This document shows positions 1-9,813 of a DNA stretch of 64,000 nt, piece after piece. The number at the start of each line of letters is the position of its first letter. The stretch's first letter is position 1. The position numbers and the translations under genes are program-made. The notes below the pieces were generated by a model, which was given only the letters and a program-made list of their open reading frames with translations, was not told the origin of the DNA and searched no databases. This DNA comes from Listeria grandensis FSL F6-0971 (GTDB lineage Bacteria; Bacillota; Bacilli; Lactobacillales; Listeriaceae). The stretch is taken from contig NZ_AODD01000006.1 of the NCBI RefSeq assembly GCF_000525835.1, positions 81,793 to 145,792 on the forward strand, in the 5' to 3' direction.

Positions 1-1
1 T

Positions 2-85
2 AGCGCTAACAGAGTATTGAGAGAATTGAAAGAAATTAAATTGATAGAAAAAAATAGTAAAGGTATATTAATATTCAGAAAATAA
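2..85 (+). CDS. C-terminal end of a Crp/Fnr-family regulator (partial)
   Basis: Reading from base 2, the window opens inside a frame that ends with TAA at 83-85. The visible 27 residues include NRVLRELKEIKLIEKNSKG, which resembles the recognition-helix and wing end of Crp/Fnr winged-helix regulators, where a motif like SRVLKELK is common. Listeria carries many such PrfA-like proteins. Only the tail is visible, so the ligand and targets cannot be judged. It is on the same strand as the adhesin that follows 135 bp later and could regulate it; that is inference from position only. Confidence 0.5.
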   Translation, partial: SANRVLRELKEIKLIEKNSKGILIFRK

Positions 86-219
86 TAATGTGACCTAAAT
101 TAGAAACATGGGTTTATAAGTTCTCCCGTGCCCGCAAAAAACTTAAAATGATCATTTGGAGTGTCAGTTCAAAGGGTATACAGTTAAGAAAATAAATTTA
201 GAAGGAGAATGATTTAAAA

Positions 220-3200
220 ATGACAGAAGCAAAACAAAGTAATAAGTAGAGTATCGAAAGTAATGGTAGCAGGAACAATTGTGTTTTCTAGCTTAGGGAC
301 AATCCCTTTTAATACGTTAGCGGCTGATGTAACAGGGACGCAAGCGGCAAATGCGCAAGTTACAATCCAGAATGGCGTAAAAGCAGAGTATACGCAAATT
401 ATTAAAACTAATCCATGGCAAGGTAACTTGGTTGGAACAGAATATGTAGCAAAAACATTTAGTGAGGATTTCGGTACGAACGAGCTTTTTCCAGGGGTAG
501 GAAAAACGAATTATTCCGTTACGAAAACAGCTTTCGTTGTCATTCCAGTTTCTGGGCAATATAATTTCAGAACACAAGGAGATGACAGAACATCCGTTAA
601 AATCAATGGAGTGCAAAAGTTAGCAACAGGTGCGTATAATGCGACTGATGACAAGAATGTAGGTTATTTTCACGGTGGAGATGTCGTTGAAATTTCACAG
701 ACGATGGAAAATGATGGAAGTCTAGGTTTTATGGCCTTAAAATGGGGAATGCCAAACTTGATATTGGAAAATCCAGATGGGCAAAGAAAAGATATTCCGC
801 TTGCTAGTACGTTCCCAACAAGAGAACAAGCGGAGCAAGCCGCAGCAAAAATGAAGGACTATGGTGTCTTGACAGAATATTATGACGGCACTTCATCCAA
901 TGTTTTTAAAGGTCAAGTAGTTGAGCCTGAGAGTTTCACAAAGCATTATGGCTCGTCGGAACCGTATCCAGGGGTAGGAACTACTGACTACACAGTGAAG
1001 AAGACAGGTTATATTTATATTTCTGAAACTGGTAATTACCGTTTTAATGGCGGTGGAGATGATTACTATACGCTTGCTATTGATGGAAAAGAATTGATTA
1101 AAAGTTTGAAGTATCCGAATTATGCCGAAACAGGTAATATCTACCTGGAAAAAGGAGCGACCATCAAAATTGAGCAAACATTTGTTAATGAGGGTGGCGA
1201 AGGCTATGCCTCACTGAGATGGACAACTCCTAGTCAACCCGCATACAGTGACGTTAAAGTAACAGATGTTTATGAGTCTAAGGAGAAAGCACTGGTATCT
1301 AACGAAGGAACATCATTTGCGGATGCGAGCGCAGCAGTCAACAACTTATTTACAAATCAAGATCCAAATGGCAATATCAAAAGTACCTTAACACAGGCTG
1401 AAATCGATGCAGCGCAAGCGTTAATCAATAAAGTAACAGATCCAACGAAAAAAGCAACGTTACAAGCCGATTTGAACAAAGCACAAAGCCAATTAGATGC
1501 TAAAAACGCAGCCTCAGCGACAGAAAAAAGCAAACCAAGATGCGGCTAAAAAAGCAGTAGACGAACTATTCAACAACAATACATCATCAAGCAATGCGAT
1601 CAAACCATTGACAGATCAAGCAGCAATTGATGCAGCACAAGCACTAGTAAACAAAGTAACAGACCCAACAGTGAAAGCAGCATTGCAAGCCGATGTAGAC
1701 AAAGCACAAAACCTACTAGACGCTAAAAACGCGGCAACAGCAGCAGAAAAAGCAAAACAAGATGCAGCGAAAAAAGCAGTAGACGAACTATTCAACAACA
1801 ACGCACCATCAAACAATGCGATCAAACCAGTAACAGACCAAGCAGCAATTGATGCAGCACAAGCACTAGTAAACAAAGTAACAGACCCAACAACAAAAGC
1901 AGCATTGCAAGCAGATGTAGATAAAGCACAAAACCTACTAGACGCTAAAAACGCGGCAACAGCAGCAGAAAAAGCAAAACAAGACGCAGCGAAAAAAGCA
2001 GTAGACGAACTATTCAACAACAACGCACCATCAAGCAATGCGATCAAACCAGTAACAGACCAAGCAGCAATTGATGCAGCACAAGCACTAGTAAACAAAG
2101 TAACAGACCCAACAGTGAAAGCAGCATTGCAAGCAGATGTAGACAAAGCACAAAACCTACTAGACGCTAAAAACGCGGCAACAGCAGCAGAAAAAGCAAA
2201 ACAAGATGCAGCGAAAAAAGCAGTAGACGAACTATTCAACAACAACGCACCATCAAGCAATGCGATCAAACCAGTAACAGACCAAGCAGCAATTGATGCA
2301 GCACAAGTACTAGTAAACAAAGTAACAGACCCAACAACAAAAGCAGCATTACAAGCCGATGTAGACAAAGCACAACAACTGCTAAATAATAGCGTACTAG
2401 CAATACCACAATTGAATCCAATGACAGAAGCAGACACAGTATTCAGCGGTAAATTGGATGTTTCGAAATACAATCCAGGCACGATTCGTATTTACATCAA
2501 TAATGCACCAGCAACAGTTGTAACAGTGGACGCGAGCGGTAACTTCTCGTTTAACATTGGAAACCGTAAAGCAGGCGATGTAATCGGTGTAGATTACAAA
2601 GATCGTACAGGTCAGTACAATACTACGACGAAAACATCGATCACAGTAACCCCAGTAGCTAGCAATCTAACTATTAATAAAATGACAGAAAATGATGACA
2701 CGATTACTGGTAAAACAGCACCAAATGCAAAAGTGAGATATGTTGTCAATGGTCAAGCAGTGAACGTAGGTAATGCAGATGCGAACGGTAATTACTCGAT
2801 GTATATCGGCAAACAAAAAACAGGAACCGTTGTTGGCGTAGAAGTGTTTGATCCAGCAACAAACAAATACAAAGCAGCAGTAACGACAACGGTACTAGCC
2901 GTGAACGTTACGATTCAATCCATGACAAACACAAATGATACCGTATCAGGAACAGCCCCAGCCAATGCTAAGCTAAGATTCCTAATCAACGGTACAGCTG
3001 TGAATGTAGGAACAGCAGATGCGAGCGGGAACTACAGCAAATATGTAGGGACTCAAATAGTAGGCACAACAGTAGCAGTAGAGATATTAAACCCGGACAC
3101 AGGAAAATACGAACTTGCGAAAACAACAACTGTAACAGGCGCTCCGAAAAACACAGCATATACCGTCAACGCATTGACGACAGACAGCGACACACTGACA

Positions 3201-3647
3201 GGAACAGCCCCTGCAAATGCCAAACTAAGATTCTCTATCAATGGTAATTTAATCAGCGTGATCACGGCAGACGCATCTGGAAATTACAGCAAATATATTG
3301 GGAAACAAAAAGACGGCACAGTCGTTAGCGTCGAGCTATTAAACGAAAATACGAACCAATATACAGCACCACAAGCAGTGACAGTTACAACAGGAACAGG
3401 CAATGCAACATTGGCACCAGTCATCAATACAATTACAGAAGGCCAAGGCGTGGTTACCGGCACAGTTCCAACAAGCGTTACAACTGTCAGAGTATGGGTA
3501 AACGGCGTTGCACAAACGATGGTAACTGCCACAAACGGTAACATCACATGGACAAAAGCAAACCTAAAAGCAGGCGATACAGTCAAAGTTGACTATAAAG
3601 ATGCCACTGGAAACTGGATTTCCGCAGAGAAAATCGTAACAAAATAA
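220..3647 (+). pseudogene. Secreted PA14 / Cry1Ac-D-VI-like repeat adhesin (frame broken twice by +1 A)
   Basis: A large secreted surface protein, about 1141 residues once two frameshifts are repaired. The ATG at 220 follows a GAAGGAG site, but its frame stops at 247. Removing one A from the run at 231-234 joins it to a good signal peptide (hydrophobic stretch, then NTLAA). Removing one A from the A6 run at 1524-1529 joins the two main frames (263-1549 and 1497-3647). Domains in order: two PA14-like beta domains (about residues 40-175 and 195-330), five helical repeats of about 74 residues of the kind annotated as Cry1Ac domain D-VI-related, then about five Ig-like modules ending at ...IVTK. 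No LPXTG motif or membrane anchor is seen, so it may be released or bound non-covalently. PA14 domains often bind glycans, so an adhesive role is inferred. Both defects are homopolymer insertions and probably sequencing errors. Confidence 0.75.
1560..2391 (+). repeat. 222-bp tandem repeats inside the adhesin gene
   Basis: The word GACGAACTATTCAACAACAA recurs at 1560, 1782, 2004 and 2226, exactly 222 bp (74 codons) apart. The four units are nearly identical at the DNA level; a fifth, diverged unit lies just upstream (about 1320-1520). Near-identity suggests recent expansion or ongoing homogenisation, so copy number may vary between isolates and may be mis-assembled. Confidence 0.9.
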
Positions 3648-3657
3648 TAAAGAACGA

Positions 3658-3689
3658 GCTGGGACGTGAAAACAGTTTTCCGTCCTAGC
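3658..3689 (+). terminator. Stem-loop after the adhesin gene
   Basis: GCTGGGACG pairs with CGTCCTAGC (one mismatch) around an inner GAAAAC/GTTTTC stem, 11 bp after the adhesin stop. There is no T run on the 3' side, so it may act as a transcript-stabilising hairpin or a weak terminator. Confidence 0.5.
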
Positions 3690-3868
3690 ATATAAAGTAA
3701 GCCAAGTAATATATGGTGTAGAAAATCTGACAGACAAGCTTATTCATCGAGATAATCTCAACTTACCCGATTTGAAAATAGAATGGCGGATGTTGAAGCC
3801 AAATCTGATTTCTAATCAATTGTTAAAAATGGTTTAATAGAATTAACAACAAGAACAACAGATCAGAC

Positions 3869-3982
3869 GATACAGTCAAAGTAGACTATGAAGATGTCAC
3901 TGGAAAATGGATTTCCACAGAGAAAGCCGCAACAGAATAATAAAAATGAGCTGGGATGGGAAAATATTTTTTCATCCCAGTA
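3869..3982 (+). pseudogene. Relic of a second adhesin 3' end
   Basis: Bases 3869-3945 closely match the last codons of the adhesin at 3576-3650 (DTVKVDYEDVTGKWISTEK against DTVKVDYKDATGNWISAEK) and are followed by a similar stop and stem-loop. Nothing coding is seen between 3690 and 3868. This is a leftover C-terminal module of a paralogous adhesin or of a duplication that has otherwise been lost. Confidence 0.7.
3951..3980 (+). terminator. Hairpin ahead of the EPS operon
   Basis: CTGGGATG pairs with CATCCCAG, with GGAAAAT/ATTTTTTC in the inner stem. It is the relic copy of the hairpin at 3658-3689 and lies 26 bp before the lipoprotein start, so it may insulate the operon from upstream transcription. 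Confidence 0.5.
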
Positions 3983-4006
3983 TATAAAAATAAGCGAGGT
4001 AATAGA

Positions 4007-4504
4007 ATGAAAAAAATAGCAATCGGACTCGTAGCAGTAATCGGTCTTACATCAGCTCTTACAGGATGTAGCAATCCACCATCAGAAAAAAGCCAAACAG
4101 AACAAAAGCAAGCGGTGCAACAGGAAACAATAAAAGCAACAGACCAAAAAACAGTCAAACTAGGCGATCATGTAGATTTTCTAGGGCTGATTATTACATT
4201 TGAAAAAGCCACCTATTTAGAAAATGACAAAGGCGTCAAAAATAGTGTGATGAAAATAGATATGAAGGTAGAAAATAAATCAGCAGCATCACGTGGCTTT
4301 ACAACGATTGATATGGAGATTAAAGACAGTAAAGGTAAGAAATTAGCGATTTATCCAGGCGAAAACCTAGGTGAAAAAATAAAGCCAGGCAAGTCAATCA
4401 GCGGTTCAGGTTATTTTACAGTGAACGGCAACGGACCATACACAATCACTTACAAAGACCAAGATTCAGATAAAAAAGCTTCATGGGAAGTGGAGGTTAA
4501 ATAG
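4007..4504 (+). CDS. DUF4352-like lipoprotein
   Basis: A 165-residue lipoprotein. The chosen ATG at 4007 follows GCGAGG and begins MKKIAIG, a charged start, then a hydrophobic stretch and the lipobox LTGC, giving a lipidated Cys near residue 21. The mature part has a Lys/Gln-rich linker and then a beta-rich domain (VDFLGLIITFEKA... GPYTITYKDQD) like DUF4352, an Ig-like fold of secreted telokin-type proteins. It ends 2 bp before the Wzz-like gene, whose Shine-Dalgarno lies in its last codons, so it belongs to the exopolysaccharide operon. Its exact role is unknown; a surface-exposed accessory factor for polymer export is a guess. Confidence 0.75.
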   Translation: MKKIAIGLVAVIGLTSALTGCSNPPSEKSQTEQKQAVQQETIKATDQKTVKLGDHVDFLGLIITFEKATYLENDKGVKNSVMKIDMKVENKSAASRGFTTIDMEIKDSKGKKLAIYPGENLGEKIKPGKSISGSGYFTVNGNGPYTITYKDQDSDKKASWEVEVK

Positions 4505-4506
4505 CA

Positions 4507-5175
4507 TTGGAGCAAAAAACAATTGAACTAGCAGACTTTTTATATGTGTTAAAAAAATGGTTCTGGCTCATCATTATTCTATGTATCGTAGGTGCTGCGA
4601 GCGGATTTGTTATTTCAAAAGAGTTTATGACCCCAATCTATGAATCTCAATCACAACTAGTCATTAAGCAAGAACAACACAAAAATGACACAACTACAAC
4701 ATCAGAAACCCAGAGTAACATCCAGCTCGTTAACACCTACAAAATCATCCTAGTAAGTCCGACTGTGTTAGAGACGGTAATCAAAAGTTTAGATTTACCA
4801 GAAACAACAGAGCAACTTTCAAAACAAATATTAATCGAGAACTCGAAAGACTCTCAAGTGCTTACTGTCAACGTATTAAATGCAGATCGTGAACTAGCAA
4901 AACAAATAAATCAACAACTGATCAAAGCAGCAACAAAAGAATCCGATAAAATCATGTCTGCCAATAATATTCGAGTTTTGACAGAACCAACTGAAAATAT
5001 GTCACCGGTTAAGCCGAATAAAACATTGGTGATTGGCGTAGGATTCCTCGTCGGATTCCTCGTAGCTATCTCCATTATTGTGATCAAAGAAACGATGAGA
5101 CAGCATATCAGAGATGAAAAAGAGTTGCGAGCGATTATTAAAGCCACCCATTTAGGCAATATAAATCAATTTTGA
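4507..5175 (+). CDS. Wzz/CpsC-type polysaccharide co-polymerase
   Basis: A 222-residue membrane protein of the Wzz chain-length / BY-kinase activator family (YveK, CpsC, CapA). Start is TTG with GGAGG about 10 bp upstream. Two membrane segments are visible, near residues 18-36 (FWLIIILCIVGAASGFV) and 174-192 (VIGVGFLVGFLVAISIIV), enclosing an extracellular loop; the loop ends in a proline-bearing segment PVKPNK just before TM2, as is usual. In Firmicutes this protein partners with a separate cytoplasmic tyrosine kinase to set polymer length. The kinase gene follows 13 bp downstream, consistent with that pairing. Confidence 0.9.
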   Translation: MEQKTIELADFLYVLKKWFWLIIILCIVGAASGFVISKEFMTPIYESQSQLVIKQEQHKNDTTTTSETQSNIQLVNTYKIILVSPTVLETVIKSLDLPETTEQLSKQILIENSKDSQVLTVNVLNADRELAKQINQQLIKAATKESDKIMSANNIRVLTEPTENMSPVKPNKTLVIGVGFLVGFLVAISIIVIKETMRQHIRDEKELRAIIKATHLGNINQF

Positions 5176-5188
5176 TAGGAGTAAATGT

Positions 5189-5875
5189 ATGCTTTCGCTA
5201 TCTAGGAAAAAAAACAAACCACCATTGAATAGGCTAGCTAAGTTAGGAGAAAATAAATCAGTCAATGAACAGTTTCGCATTATTAGAACGAATATCGAGT
5301 TCGTCTCCATGGGACAAAATAACGTGTATCTTATCACATCAAGTATTCCAGGAGAAGGCAAGTCAACGATAACATCGAACATCGCGATGACTTTTGGACA
5401 ACAGAATAAGAAAGTATTGTTGATAGATGGAGATATGAGACGACCGACGCAAGACAAGCTATTTCGCAGGTTGAACAACGTCGGACTGAGTACTTTACTT
5501 GCTAACCAACACAAAATGGAAGAAGCCATTCAACCGATTGAAGAATACAATATCGACTTTTTGCCAAGTGGTCCCGTTCCACCTAATCCCGCTGAATTAC
5601 TTTCCTCGACCAAACTTGAGAAACTACTGGAAGAATGCAAACAGAAATACGATCTCATTTTCATTGACAGTCCTCCACTGATTGATATTGCTGACGGTCC
5701 AATTTTGGCAAGCAAGGTAGATGGAACTTTTCTAATCGTACGAGCATACAAGACCTATAAAGCAGAGATTCAGAAAAGTGTACAAATACTAGAGCAATCT
5801 AATAGTAAAGTCATGGGATATATTCTAAACGATGTAAAAAAACAAGGCCAAGGCAAAAACTATTACGTCTATTAA
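5189..5875 (+). CDS. CpsD/CapB-type tyrosine kinase (BY-kinase)
   Basis: A 228-residue bacterial tyrosine autokinase. Walker A is PGEGKST at about 54-60, Walker A' is LLIDGDMRRPT at about 77-87, and Walker B is LIFIDSPPLID near 155. The C-terminus has only a short tyrosine group (NYYVY) where many homologues have a longer cluster. It would be activated by the cytoplasmic tail of the Wzz-like protein encoded just upstream and would control chain length or assembly of the polymer. No CpsB or Wzb-type phosphatase is encoded in this operon, so dephosphorylation would need a protein encoded elsewhere. Confidence 0.92.
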   Translation: MLSLSRKKNKPPLNRLAKLGENKSVNEQFRIIRTNIEFVSMGQNNVYLITSSIPGEGKSTITSNIAMTFGQQNKKVLLIDGDMRRPTQDKLFRRLNNVGLSTLLANQHKMEEAIQPIEEYNIDFLPSGPVPPNPAELLSSTKLEKLLEECKQKYDLIFIDSPPLIDIADGPILASKVDGTFLIVRAYKTYKAEIQKSVQILEQSNSKVMGYILNDVKKQGQGKNYYVY

Positions 5876-5896
5876 ATGATAAGGATGCGTTTATAA

Positions 5897-7330
5897 ATGG
5901 AACAGACTAATTTTCAACAAGTAAAAAATACGTTAATACTAGGTGCGGGCGACACTGGTCATATTATTGCTAAGAAAATCATGAAAGAACAAGAGGAAAC
6001 ATTTAATATTCTTGGCTTTCTAGACGATGCCCCAGAGAAACAAGATATTAGTTTGTCTGGTGTTTCAGTTATCGGGACTTTAGCAGACTTAGGGCGGTTG
6101 ATCAAGCTATATGATATAAAGTTGGTTATTGTCGCTATTACGAACATGGGACGAGTCGCTTTTACAAGAATAGAAACGATTTGTAAGCTTGCTGATATAG
6201 AGTTGAGACGAATTCCATGCATCGAGGACTTACTTTTAAAAAATGAGCCGCTTATCAATTTTGCAGATATTCCAGAACAATCTTTATTAAATCGTGAACC
6301 AGTTCAGTTAAATGATGCGGATATTAAGCGACAACTGCATCAGCAATCGGTATTAATCACAGGTGCTGGGGGTTCCATCGGTTCGGAGATGTGTCGCCAG
6401 CTGTTGAGATATGAACCGAAATCGCTTATATTGCTTGGTCATGGTGAGAATAGTATTTATCTGATTGAGCAAGAGTTGCGTGAAAAGGCTGGGAATACAA
6501 CGCTTATCCCGGTTATCGCGGATATCAAAAATCGGCAACAAATGCATGAAATCGTGGAAGAATATGCCCCGAATGCGATCTATCACGCAGCAGCACATAA
6601 ACACGTGACTTTGATGGAAACAAATCCACATGAAGCGATTAGTAATAACGTGATTGGAACAAGAAACATTAGTGAAGCGGCTGATCGATTCGGTGTACAA
6701 TCATTTGTGATGATTTCCTCGGATAAGGCAGTCAACCCAACAGGCGTAATGGGTGCGTCCAAACGAATGTGTGAAATGATTATCCAAGAATTCGCACAGA
6801 AAAGCGATACAAAATTCGCGGCGGTTCGTTTTGGAAATGTACTCGGTAGTCGAGGCAGTGTTGTCCCGATGTTCAAAAAGCAAATTGCTAAAGGCGGTCC
6901 AGTAACGGTAACAGATCCGGATATGACGCGATTCTTCATGACAATCCCAGAAGCGGCGAGCCTCGTTTTACAAGCGGGTGTTTTCTCGCAAGGTGGCGAA
7001 ATCTTTGTCTTAGATATGGGTGAGGAAGTCAAAATTCTAGATTTAGCAAAAAATATCATCCGATTATCTGGCTATTCCTTGGATGACATTGAAATTAAAT
7101 TCACCGGTTTACGTCCAGGTGAAAAACTATATGAAGAGTTGTTGCTAGAAAATGAACTGGAGCCTCAACAAATATATCCTAAAATCTACGTTGGTAAGAC
7201 AAAATTTGTGAGTTTTGAAACATTGCACACTATTTTAGAAAACAACGACAAGTGGACAAAAGAGGAACTGCGCAAAGAGATGTTAGCGCTCGCGAACAGT
7301 AATCACATAACGCAAGAAAAAATAATTTGA
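5897..7330 (+). CDS. PglF/CapD-like UDP-GlcNAc 4,6-dehydratase (soluble form)
   Basis: A 477-residue nucleotide-sugar dehydratase of the FlaA1/PglF/CapD group. It has an N-terminal CoA-binding-like Rossmann segment (LILGAGDTGHIIAK, about 13-26) and a second Rossmann NAD site (ITGAGGSIGSEM, about 154-165). The active-site pattern has SSDK at 274-277 and M285xxxK289, where classical SDRs have YxxxK; the Met form marks the PglF/WbpM type. The four N-terminal transmembrane helices of full PglF are absent. It would convert UDP-GlcNAc to the 4-keto-6-deoxy sugar, the substrate of the aminotransferase encoded at 11556. Confidence in the family is high; the exact epimer made is not visible. Confidence 0.88.
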   Translation: MEQTNFQQVKNTLILGAGDTGHIIAKKIMKEQEETFNILGFLDDAPEKQDISLSGVSVIGTLADLGRLIKLYDIKLVIVAITNMGRVAFTRIETICKLADIELRRIPCIEDLLLKNEPLINFADIPEQSLLNREPVQLNDADIKRQLHQQSVLITGAGGSIGSEMCRQLLRYEPKSLILLGHGENSIYLIEQELREKAGNTTLIPVIADIKNRQQMHEIVEEYAPNAIYHAAAHKHVTLMETNPHEAISNNVIGTRNISEAADRFGVQSFVMISSDKAVNPTGVMGASKRMCEMIIQEFAQKSDTKFAAVRFGNVLGSRGSVVPMFKKQIAKGGPVTVTDPDMTRFFMTIPEAASLVLQAGVFSQGGEIFVLDMGEEVKILDLAKNIIRLSGYSLDDIEIKFTGLRPGEKLYEELLLENELEPQQIYPKIYVGKTKFVSFETLHTILENNDKWTKEELRKEMLALANSNHITQEKII

Positions 7331-7350
7331 AAGTCTAGGTGGTGAATCGT

Positions 7351-8538
7351 TTGAACTGGTTGTTTGCACACGATAATCGATTTTTGGAAGCGGAAGATGG
7401 ACAAGTATACTCGGAAGTTGCCTTCTCGTACAGCAATTGGGAGCGCTATGTGAAGCATGTCGATCAGCTCACTGTCATTGCGCGCATGGAGCCATTAGGG
7501 GATTTAGATACTACGTTTTTAAATCTTTCAAGTGGAGAAAATGTCGCGTTTGAAGGCATGCCAAATCCATATGGAATCAGAGCTTTCACACCATTTCCAC
7601 GCGGATACAAAACGGTACTCGCGGCAGTTGAAAAAGCCGATGGAGTCATCGCCCGCTTGCCTTCAGAAATCGGCTATATGGCAGTCAAAGCAGCTCGAAA
7701 AACGAAGACGCCTTACTGTATTGAAGTCGTTGGCGATGCTTATAACGCAATGGCGACGTACGGCGATTGGAAAGGGAAATTATACGCCCCTTTTGCAGAA
7801 CGGAAAATGAAGCGAAGCATTAGCAAATCTCAACATACACTTTATATCACGGACAGACACTTGCAAGAACGTTACCCGACGAACGGTCAAAGCGTCTCTT
7901 GTTCCAATGTAGAACTTTCCAAGCTAGCGGAGGAGACGATCGAACGACGCCAAGAAAGAAATGCGAAGCCCGCAGAAAAGTTGATAATCGGCATGAATGG
8001 TTCGCTATCTTCGCCTTACAAAGGTTTTGAAACAGCCTTCCAAGCGCTTGCTAGCATTAAATCGGACTTACCGCCGTTCGAGTTTCGAATTTTAGGACGC
8101 GGGTCAAAAGAAGACTGGCTTGAAATGATCGAGCAGCTAGGATTAGCCGAATACGTCGTTTTTTCGGGCACATTGCCTCATCAAGGCGTCTACGAGTGGT
8201 TGGATGATATCGATATTTTCCTGATGCCAAGTAAAACAGAAGGGCAAGGAAGAGCTTTAATCGAAGCCTTATCGCGAGGTTGCAGTTGCTTAGGATCAAA
8301 CGTCGGAGGCATTCCAGAACTAATCACAAAGGAACAACTACATGAGCCAAACAATGTTGCCGAGCTAGCGGACAAATTAGTCAAACTCGCAACCAATCAA
8401 GGAATACGACGACGATATGCTAGGTTGGCGTTTGAACGAGCTGTGGCTTTTCAGAGTGGGCGGTTACAAGAACTCAGACAACGATTCTTTCAGGATTTTA
8501 AAAACACCATACACAACAAACGAAATGAGGAATTATAA
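7351..8538 (+). CDS. Glycosyltransferase family 4
   Basis: A 395-residue GT-B fold glycosyltransferase. The TTG at 7351 is preferred because AGGTGG lies about 9 bp upstream; a GTG at 7339 would add four residues but overlaps that site. The C-terminal half shows LIIGMNGSLSSPYKGFETA, then ILGRGSKEDW and the nucleotide-binding segment MPSKTEGQGRALIEALSRG, the E-x7-E type motif of GT4 enzymes. It presumably adds one sugar of the repeat unit on the cytoplasmic face; donor and acceptor cannot be inferred. Confidence 0.85.
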   Translation: MNWLFAHDNRFLEAEDGQVYSEVAFSYSNWERYVKHVDQLTVIARMEPLGDLDTTFLNLSSGENVAFEGMPNPYGIRAFTPFPRGYKTVLAAVEKADGVIARLPSEIGYMAVKAARKTKTPYCIEVVGDAYNAMATYGDWKGKLYAPFAERKMKRSISKSQHTLYITDRHLQERYPTNGQSVSCSNVELSKLAEETIERRQERNAKPAEKLIIGMNGSLSSPYKGFETAFQALASIKSDLPPFEFRILGRGSKEDWLEMIEQLGLAEYVVFSGTLPHQGVYEWLDDIDIFLMPSKTEGQGRALIEALSRGCSCLGSNVGGIPELITKEQLHEPNNVAELADKLVKLATNQGIRRRYARLAFERAVAFQSGRLQELRQRFFQDFKNTIHNKRNEEL

Positions 8539-8540
8539 TA

Positions 8541-9812
8541 ATGGCTAGGAAAATTGCAGTCGTAGGTTTAGGCTATGTTGGCTTGCCGGTAGCAGTCGCC
8601 TTCGGACAGAAGGAAAACGTCGTCGGATTCGATATTAACGAAGAGCGCATCCAAGCACTTCAAAATAATATTGATACGACAAAAGAAGTAACCACGGAAA
8701 ACCTGGAAAAAGCAAAGATTGATTTTACGTCAGATGCAACAAAATTACAGGCATGCGATTTTATTATTGTCGCTGTACCAACCCCAATTACCAACGATAA
8801 ACAACCGAATTTAGCGCCGTTAATCAGTGTCTCCCAGACTATTGGCGAGAACTTAACGGAGGGAACGATTGTCGTGTATGAATCTACCGTATACCCAGGT
8901 GTGACCGAAGAAGAATGTGTGCCAGTCCTCGAAAAATACTCCCAACTAAAAGCAGGTCAAGGCTTTTATGTAGGCTATTCCCCAGAGCGAATTAACCCCG
9001 GTGATAAGAAAAATACCTTTTCCTCGATTAACAAAATTGTATCTGGCCAAACAGAAGCGGTAACAGAAATTGTTTATGAGACGTATAAGTCCGTGATTCA
9101 GGCGGATGTCTATAAAGCAAGCAGCATTAAGGTAGCAGAAGCCGCGAAAGTGATTGAGAATACACAACGAGATTTAAATATTGCACTTATGAACGAATTT
9201 GCGATGATATTTGATCGGTTAGACATTGATACATCGGAAGTGTTAGCTGCAGCGAAAACGAAATGGAATTTCCTACCCTTTGCACCAGGTCTTGTTGGTG
9301 GGCATTGTATCAGCGTGGATCCTTATTATTTAACACACAAAGCGCAGATGCTTGGCTACGATCCACATATGATTTTAGCAGGTCGCCGAATTAATGACGG
9401 CATGAGCCATTTTATCGTTTCAAGTCTCATCAAAAAAATGATCGCGGCTGATTTACCCATTAAAAATAGCGTGGTTACGATTCTAGGTGTGACGTTTAAA
9501 GAGAACGTTCCTGATATGAGAAATTCCAAAGTGATGGATATTATCGCCGAATTAAAGCAGTTTGGCATCGAGGTACAACTTTCAGATACCGTATTGGCAG
9601 CAGAAGGAACGAAGCTTGACGATGAACTTGTACCATTTGCGGAGTTGAAACCAAGCCACGCGGTAATTATGGCAGTACCACATGCAGAGTTCTTGACAAC
9701 AGGTTGGGAAGGACTAGCAGATTTAGTCACGCCAGGTGGGATTTTCATGGATGTGAAAGGTGCGTTAAATAGCGCGGAAAAACCAAATCATATCGACTAC
9801 TGGAGACTATAG
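8541..9812 (+). CDS. UDP-N-acetylhexosamine 6-dehydrogenase (TviB/WbpO-like)
   Basis: A 423-residue nucleotide-sugar dehydrogenase. The N-terminus has the NAD-binding motif VVGLGYVGLPVA, the middle has VPTPI and YESTVYPGVTEEE, and the catalytic Cys is about residue 256 in GGHCISVDPYYL. Sequence style (VGYSPERINPGDK) fits the TviB/WbpO/VipA group that oxidises UDP-GlcNAc or UDP-GalNAc to the uronic acid, better than UDP-glucose dehydrogenase. It would supply an acidic amino-sugar to the polymer. It starts 2 bp after the upstream glycosyltransferase, so translation is probably coupled. Confidence 0.87.
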   Translation: MARKIAVVGLGYVGLPVAVAFGQKENVVGFDINEERIQALQNNIDTTKEVTTENLEKAKIDFTSDATKLQACDFIIVAVPTPITNDKQPNLAPLISVSQTIGENLTEGTIVVYESTVYPGVTEEECVPVLEKYSQLKAGQGFYVGYSPERINPGDKKNTFSSINKIVSGQTEAVTEIVYETYKSVIQADVYKASSIKVAEAAKVIENTQRDLNIALMNEFAMIFDRLDIDTSEVLAAAKTKWNFLPFAPGLVGGHCISVDPYYLTHKAQMLGYDPHMILAGRRINDGMSHFIVSSLIKKMIAADLPIKNSVVTILGVTFKENVPDMRNSKVMDIIAELKQFGIEVQLSDTVLAAEGTKLDDELVPFAELKPSHAVIMAVPHAEFLTTGWEGLADLVTPGGIFMDVKGALNSAEKPNHIDYWRL

Positions 9813-9813
9813 T

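Noticed and set aside
1616..2482. Antisense frame of 288 codons opposite the adhesin repeats
   Set aside because: The product is a periodic Ala/Ser/Phe sequence created by the complement of the 222-bp repeats, with no ribosome site.
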